The notes under the pieces are model-generated. The model searched no databases. It worked only from the letters and a program-made list of their open reading frames with translations, and had not been told where the DNA came from. Below are positions 45,713 through 51,743 of a DNA stretch of 51,743 nt, in pieces. Positions within the stretch are counted from its first letter, which is position 1; each line of letters opens with the position of its first letter. The stretch comes from Chalciporus piperatus (Eukaryota; Basidiomycota; Agaricomycetes; Boletales; Boletaceae), in the NCBI GenBank assembly GCA_038093975.1, contig JBBPTG010000173.1, forward strand, positions 1 through 51,743, read 5' to 3'. Made by a program: the position numbers and the translations under genes.

Positions 45713-46083
45713 CTACTTGTTCAACTCCTCAGATCTCTTCTTGAGCTCCTCTCGACTCTAAGCGGTCAAATCAAAGTCAGATACACATACTTCCAATCGA
45801 GAGAACGAATGAAATTACCAGCGGAGCATCCATCTTGTTCAAGACCTCCTGACTAGGAACATAGGGATCTCGAGCATGATGTGCTAGGACGGCCGGATTG
45901 CTTGCCAGTCCAGCCTCAGAGTCAACAAGATCCGCGGGGTTGTTTGACCTCTGTAGACGTTATTCCGCGTGAGATAATGAGCCTGAGATCTAATGGGCAA
46001 CTCACCGCTGGGTGAGGCAAGATGGTGAACTGTTGTTCGGGTTGTTGATTCCCAGTAGAGTTGGTGTTGGATGTTCCAGACAT
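45713..46083 (-). CDS. Small conserved-looking protein of 84 aa (three exons)
   Basis: Exons are 46006-46083, 45819-45950 and 45713-45757, with canonical GTGAG..CTACAG and GTAATT..CTTAG introns and exact phase. The product is hydrophilic: it begins MSGTSNTNSTGNQQPEQQFT, the middle includes EAGLASNPAVLAHHARDPYV and SQEVLNKMDAPL, and it ends SREELKKRSEELNK. There is no signal peptide, membrane segment or cysteine. The charged KR(S/A)xELNK tail resembles small fungal proteins I recall only as uncharacterised, so no function is offered. The broken duplicate at 30928-31214 keeps the same intron positions, which supports the exon model. It converges with kinase C, and its 5' end faces the calmodulin 3' end. 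Confidence 0.72.
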
Positions 46084-46435
46084 GATGTAGTGGTGATATT
46101 GCAAAAGCCGAAGCTGAGGCCCCTTATCAAGAGGCTGCGGGGTTCAGAATAACAAATGACGTCATTCCTTCCAGTAGTCCGCAGGCGTAGTCTGACAGTG
46201 CATCTGTAAGGCGTGGCATCCAGTCAGACGAAGATCATTCCATTTCTCTGAATGAGCATGCTGCGGAGGCAAACGGTAGCTTGAACTGTACAGCATTCGG
46301 GGCAGATTCGGAGAAGGCATCCGTAAAGATAAATTACAAGTTGAAAATCTTCTTCTGCGATTAAGCTTCTGACTACAGAACACGGTACAACGAACCAGAT
46401 AATAACCTCAGATGTATCATGAAAATGCCACGAAT
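46084..46435. other. Intergenic region between the 84-aa gene and calmodulin
   Basis: Promoter of the small gene and 3' UTR of calmodulin (both minus). No gene recognised. Two short ORFs here are overlaps of calmodulin 3' sequence. Confidence 0.5.
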
Positions 46436-47306
<871 letters not shown>

Positions 47307-47732
47307 TTTTCCAGAAATACGACGTTAAGTCAACGTTAAGTTATGTCGAAAGTGTTCCTCTGCAAGAGTGGGAAGCTGAGGTTGTGGTGGGGAGGGAAGA
47401 TGCGAGTGTCGATGAGGGCAGGGGCCAGTGAGCCCGAGCTATTTAATCTTCGGCAATCGCCACTTCCAAATCAGGAACTGTAGTCTGTATTCGACCTTGC
47501 CTCGCCGGGAAGTAGAGCAGGTCATCGCGAGCCCCCGACCCAGGGTATTTCGATGCCTTTTGTGCCACAGCAGATCAATAAGCTAATCACGCCGGCTTCT
47601 TGCCGGCCTCAAACAATCAAAGTATATGCTTGCGCCAATCCTTGCATCCATTCCGCGGAGATCAGCCTGAGGCTGGAGAACATGTATGAACTGTCTCTGA
47701 TTAGAGGATGTATAAAATCGAATGTCCATAAT
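47307..47732. other. Intergenic region: calmodulin promoter / WASP 3' side
   Basis: Both flanking genes are on the minus strand. No gene or RNA recognised. Contains a local inverted repeat GCCGGCTTCTTGCCGGC at about 47591-47607. Confidence 0.45.
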
Positions 47733-48090
47733 CTAATCCCACTCGTCGTCGTCGTCGTCGTCCTCATCATCACTATCACCAAGCTTCTTATTTCGTTGCA
47801 TAAGGGCCGCAGCAAGAGCAGCAGTCAGATCTCCCCCTCCGCCGCTGGAGCTGCTGGCCTCTTCCACGGCAGGTGCAGGCGGGGGAGATGGGGTTGATGA
47901 CGGACCACCTGTTTTGCGTAAATTGGCTACGCTTTTATCGCGGATTGATGCCAGTAGGTCGGAACGCCCAGGTTGTGGAGGGGGCAGACCAGACGGTGGC
48001 GGTGGGGGCGGCGGCGGAGAACCTCCTTGGGCTGGTGGAGGAGGTGGAGGAGGTGGGGGTGCAGCGTTCCCATTGGCTGAAGGTGGTGGT

Positions 48091-48122
<32 letters not shown>

Positions 48123-49389
48123 TGGCGGTGGTGCAGCATTTCCATTGATTGGCGGAGGGGGTGGTGGTGGTGGTGTACCTCCGTTCTGAGGACGTGCTGG
48201 GGGTGGGGGCGGTGCGGGTGGTGGTGGTGCACCTCCGTTCTGAGGACGTGCTGGGGGTGGGGGCGGTCCAGGTGGTGTCGGAGTCTGACGAACGTTTGGG
48301 GGAGGCGGAGCAGGTGGCGGATTCACCTGGCGCACAGGAGGCGGAGGAGGAACGTTGGTTCTCGCCTGAAATGAAGGTGGGTGGTTGGCGGTCGTCCCAG
48401 AACTACGTTGTGGAAGGGGAGGGGGGACAGATAGACCGGACCGTGGCAGTTGTCTAGGAGGAGCGGGCGGAGGCGGATGCGCGGGCGGAGGCGGAAGCGC
48501 GGGCGAAGGTGGAGGCGCTGCATCACCGTGCGTTGAAGTCAGACTACTCGAAGGGCCATGCGCTCCTCGCCGGGGAACTGGCGGCGGGGGTGGCTTCTTC
48601 TTTGCTGCTGGTTCCTGTTCCTGTTCCTGTTCTTTTTTCTTGTTCTTTTTCTTTACGTAATCTTCAATGAAGTCCTTGTTCTGTTCGATGATTTCGGCGG
48701 TGATCCCGTGGTCTTTGAGATCCGCAACCAGCGCAATCCACGACTCGTCAACATTGGAACTCGTATATCCTTTCTCCTCGTCGAATCCGACATGTGCCAC
48801 GTGTTTGAATGATCCTTCTTGAGGACCGGAGATCATCGACTTGTCAATCTTACCCCCTTTCTTGACCTTCTTCACGTCCGAGGTAGATTTGGTGGCTATC
48901 AAATAGAGTAAGCGCACCGGTTCCACCGGCAATACCGTCCACACATACCTTTCTCTTGTTTCCGGTTGGTGACTTTCTTGTAGAACAACTCGGCGTCTTT
49001 CTCAGCGGAGAACACCAAGCCAATCATACATTTCTGAGTGAGCGCATGCTTGAGTTTTTCTTTCCGGATATTACCAAAGAACTCACGTCGCCAGCGAAAG
49101 AATGAAAGTATTGTCGGTCCTTGTGGTACTCGAATTGACCATAAAGTTCATGCTGCCATATGATGCCTCTCGTCCCTGAGAAATCAACCAACTTCATCAT
49201 ATATGCTTCTTTCGACGTGTCATAGGTGAACGCCAGTGCTCCTTGTAAGCCCCCATACGACCACTTGTCAGGTTGTGGATGTGCAAAGTAGATGCGAGCG
49301 GGGACCGCAGTCTCGATCTTGTTTGTTGAGTCGGGGATTGCGGACTTGACTTTGGCTTTCTCTTCTACAGAGAGAGACTTTGAAACCAT
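47733..49389 (-). CDS. WASP/Las17 homologue (three exons, 516 aa)
   Basis: WASP-family proteins activate Arp2/3 to nucleate branched actin at endocytic sites. Exons are 49087-49389, 48949-49033 and 47733-48895, and the frame closes. The domain order is an N-terminal WH1/EVH1 (ARIYFAHPQPDKWSYGGLQG, KLVDFSGTRGIIWQHELYGQ, YFHSFAGDKCMIGLVFS), then a basic stretch and GBD/CRIB-like region (MISGPQEGSFKHVAHVGFDE). A KKKNKKKEQEQEQEP linker follows, then ~230 residues of polyproline with repeated PPPPARPQNGG units. The WH2 motif is RSDLLASIRDKSVANLRKT, and the acidic Arp2/3-binding tail is DDEDDDDDDEWD with the conserved Trp. The polyproline tract is a low-complexity GGTGGC-rich repeat on the plus strand (about 47990-48330), prone to length change. 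The gene is complete. Confidence 0.95.
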
Positions 49390-50290
49390 ATCAGCGGAAA
49401 GCGGGGCGCTGTGGTGATGGGAGGACTAGAAATTCACTGAGGTCTTTTGTTCAGTTGCGCGCATCTAAATGCCGTGGTCTCAAAGTGATGGCTGTGCAGC
49501 TGGTGAGATACTGAATGTGGCGTGTGAACGTTGAACAAACAAACCCGCAGTACGACGCAGTCACCATAAGTTCAACTCGGCTCGGCATCAACTTGGCGCC
49601 CTGCTGCGTTCGACGCGTCGAGTTGCGGACGTTTGTGCTGCGGGGAATCGCACCGGGGTGAAATCTTCCTTGATCATCGTTGGCCCAAGTTACACTGGCG
49701 ATCAACGTCTCTAGAATTTAAATACTCGGGTCGATGATTAGATCTTGACCGCAAGAGCTGATTGCCATCAGACCTTGCTTTGTGCCAAAACTTGAACGAT
49801 CACTCCGTCATCTCGTCAAAGGCGAACAACAAGCGCATCCTCATTCTGTAGGGGATTCGTTGATCGGCCTACACGTGTTGTCTCATTCCTTAACGCCGGT
49901 CGAGGATCATCGACATCCCGCTGATACTATCACTGATAGCTATCACCCGTTCGAAAACACCAAAGCAAACGCAACTGCCGAATGGGGAGGTGTATTTCGG
50001 GGCTTGTCTCAGTCCAATGTAATGAGTTACATCCCCCACCCGATCCTCAACCCGTCGCGTCAACTGCCGTTGCTGTCCATCTGCATGATCCCGATTTGGA
50101 GAAGCATGGCAACGAGGCAAAAAGCGCACAGTCGTAGACCCCGTCGCGTGACAGAATTGTTGTCACCCAGCCCTTTACTCTCTCAGTTTACAAGGACGAC
50201 GATTAGTCAAACCATGTGGAATAGAATGCAAAGTCAAGTTACAAGAGCATGTGCCGAGCAAAGAGGATACTCAGATAGGCAATGGGCAAA
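49390..50290. other. Intergenic region: WASP promoter / UBR7-like 3' side
   Basis: About 900 bp with no gene I can support. A 170-codon plus-strand frame (49782-50294) overlaps the 3' end of the next gene and looks random. No tRNA or transposon ends seen. Confidence 0.5.
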
Positions 50291-51743
50291 TTAATCCTTG
50301 GGCTGCTTCTTCTCATTAAGCGCTTCGAAAAATCGTGTCACATCCGCTTCTTCGACGATCTTCCCTTCCTGCGCAAACGGTCGCAAATACGCCAACAGCT
50401 GATCACTGCAAATTGCGGGTTGGGATAACTTTGGTGAGAATATAGCAAGAAGACATACCGCATGTCGTTGAAAGCATGGATTCCGTCAATGGCACGTTCG
50501 CGCGGTAACCGTTGCAGAGCCCTCAGGCCAAGCTCCTCTAATGAGAGACCTGACGCGACGTTAGTTCGAACAGCATGTCTACGAGCAGCAAAATCATACC
50601 TGAATCAGGATCCTCCGGCGGTTCGTAGGTATCCTCTTCCTCGAGCAAGTACGGGTACAGCTGTAATGATGGCAGGCACTACAAACAGATGTTACATCTC
50701 AAAGTCATCTGAGTCAGTTGGCAATACTCACACTATCGCAGCGACACCAACGTTGGCGCCAACCCTCGGTTAGGAAGACGTCACCGGTACCAGCAGGTGA
50801 GATCGATCCAGACAGCTGGCCATCAAAAATAGACTGTGCAATGGAGTTCACAGCAGGAGCCAGGCAGAGTAAGGATGTCGAGGTCCTCGCTCTCTTCGGG
50901 TCAGGGCCATTCTCCGCGGAAGACGACCGCGAACGCGGCCGTTTGCTCGACGACGACGGATCGGCAACGTCCACAGAGCGGTCATCTGGACTCTCATTAG
51001 AGTTCGAGGGGGGATTTTCTTCGAGTCTTCGCCAAGCACCGTCTTCTCCATCACGTGCCACCATAATGGCGCCCTCGGTTCCTGCGTATCGACGGAGGAT
51101 GTGTATTTTCCTCACACACGCCGCACATACAAAGGACTCGTAATCATCAGCAGATAACAGAGGAGGGGGTAAATCATGTGAAACGATCGAACTGTCATCG
51201 TCAGGCGGATCGGTTGAGTCAGGAGGATCAGCTAATTCTGGGGAGGCTTCGCGGGGAGGTGGTCGTTCTCGTAAGTTGAGGCATGATTCATGAAACCAAT
51301 CCTATACAGAAAGAATAGACTCATTAGCATGCTGACGCTGGTGTGGAGGGGCGCACAACCTCACATGCCAAGCACTGAATCATGGTCTCCTGCTCCGTCT
51401 TAGGGTCGTACGGTCGTGAACACCGGCAGAACAGACCCTGAAAGTTCTGGCCGTATTCATTCGTGCCATTCTCCTCCTCGGAATTCTGATGCAAAGTACA
51501 TGAATGAGGGATTGCAGACGTCGGACAATCACAGCGGAAGTTTCGTTTCGGGAAGAGTTCCATCTGTTCGTGGTCCGTGTGGCAAGCAATGGAGCAAGAT
51601 GAGCATATTCCACGTGGAGTGGAACATGTTAGACAGAGATACACGGCCTGTCTGATTGACCCCGTACTGTATGTGCAGCGAGAGAACTCATGGGGTAAGG
51701 CCAGCGCGGCTTCGCGTAGAAGGGCTTCCTGAGAAGCGACCAG
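50291..51743 (-). CDS. UBR7/Mlo2-like UBR-box and PHD-finger protein (5' end outside window)
   Basis: UBR7 proteins combine an N-recognin-type UBR box with an atypical PHD finger. Human UBR7 is linked to histone H2B ubiquitination, and S. pombe Mlo2 is the fungal relative. The window starts inside the protein: EALLREAALALPHEFSRCTY, STGSIRQAVYLCLTCSTPRG, ICSSCSIACHTDHEQMELFP, KRNFRCDCPTS (UBR box, Cys/His set intact). Then comes a PHD-type segment (GLFCRCSRPYDPKTEQETMI, QCLACEDWFHESCL), an acidic/Ser-rich region containing SKRPRSRSSS (possible NLS), and a conserved C-terminal part (VFLTEGWRQRWCRCDS, CLPSLQLYPYLLEEEDTYEP). It ends DQLLAYLRPFAQEGKIVEEA, DVTRFFEALNEKKQPKD and stop. Several introns are present. 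Upstream exons and the start codon lie beyond 51743. Confidence 0.92.

Noticed and set aside
47914..48189. Glycine-rich plus-strand ORFs opposite WASP
   Set aside because: They are the antisense translation of the polyproline tract.
49540..49640. tRNA-like GGTGCGATTCCCCGC in the WASP upstream region
   Set aside because: No acceptor or anticodon stem could be paired around it.
49782..50294. 170-codon plus-strand ORF
   Set aside because: It overlaps the conserved 3' end of the UBR7-like gene, has no recognisable motif and resembles a chance frame.

Overview
This window looks like nuclear DNA of a filamentous basidiomycete, probably an Agaricomycete. Its genes are dense, on both strands, and split by many short (about 45-70 nt) GT-AG introns. 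The gene families are fungal or basidiomycete in type: an SRPK-like kinase family, F-box/LRR proteins with the basidiomycete F-box signature, a ubiquitin-like-domain protein, a Ty1/copia element and a PIF1-like helicase remnant. I rebuilt exon structures by hand from splice signals and family conservation. Reading frames closed without a remainder for Mo25, the ULD protein, POL2, the Kin4-like kinase, synaptobrevin, eL24, both PD-(D/E)XK-like genes, kinase C, the 84-aa gene and WASP.

Layout. 1-3.5 kb is a repeat-rich edge: a Ty1/copia fragment with a half-tRNA-type primer site, a CAGT-rich minisatellite that replaces the rest of the element, and a chimeric gene fragment resembling betaine-lipid synthase BTA1. 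4.0-25.8 kb is mostly ordinary gene space: Mo25/Hym1 (+), a helical + ULD + zinc-finger protein (+), an F-box/LRR protein (-), a DHA1 MFS transporter (-), an intron-containing tRNA-Asp (-), DNA polymerase epsilon POL2 (-), a long Kin4-like protein kinase (-) and an R-SNARE (-). 26.0-29.1 kb holds transposon debris: a ~0.7 kb TIR element, a PIF1-type helicase lacking its Walker A region, and a ~0.8 kb Harbinger-like foldback MITE.

29.3-46.1 kb is the most unusual part. Three SRPK-like kinase genes (A and B on -, C on +), two paralogues of a fungal protein with a possible PD-(D/E)XK core (D on -, E on +), and two copies of a tiny 84-aa gene (one broken) are arranged as an imperfect inverted segmental duplication around an Ase1/PRC1 gene. 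The single-copy genes RPL24 and GNA1 lie inside the left arm only. The right arm carries a ~1.2 kb insertion with a decayed secreted-protein gene. A short repeat in both arms recurs near 9.9 kb.

46.4-51.7 kb is conserved cell biology: calmodulin, WASP/Las17 and a UBR7/Mlo2-type protein that runs off the right edge, all on -.

Functional links are loose. Ase1, calmodulin, WASP, synaptobrevin, Mo25 and the Kin4-like kinase all belong to cytoskeleton, polarity or secretion, but nothing suggests operon-like organisation. No dedicated defence or biosynthetic cluster is evident. The best candidates for something undescribed are the co-duplicated kinase / nuclease-like / micro-protein module and the helical-ULD-zinc-finger protein.
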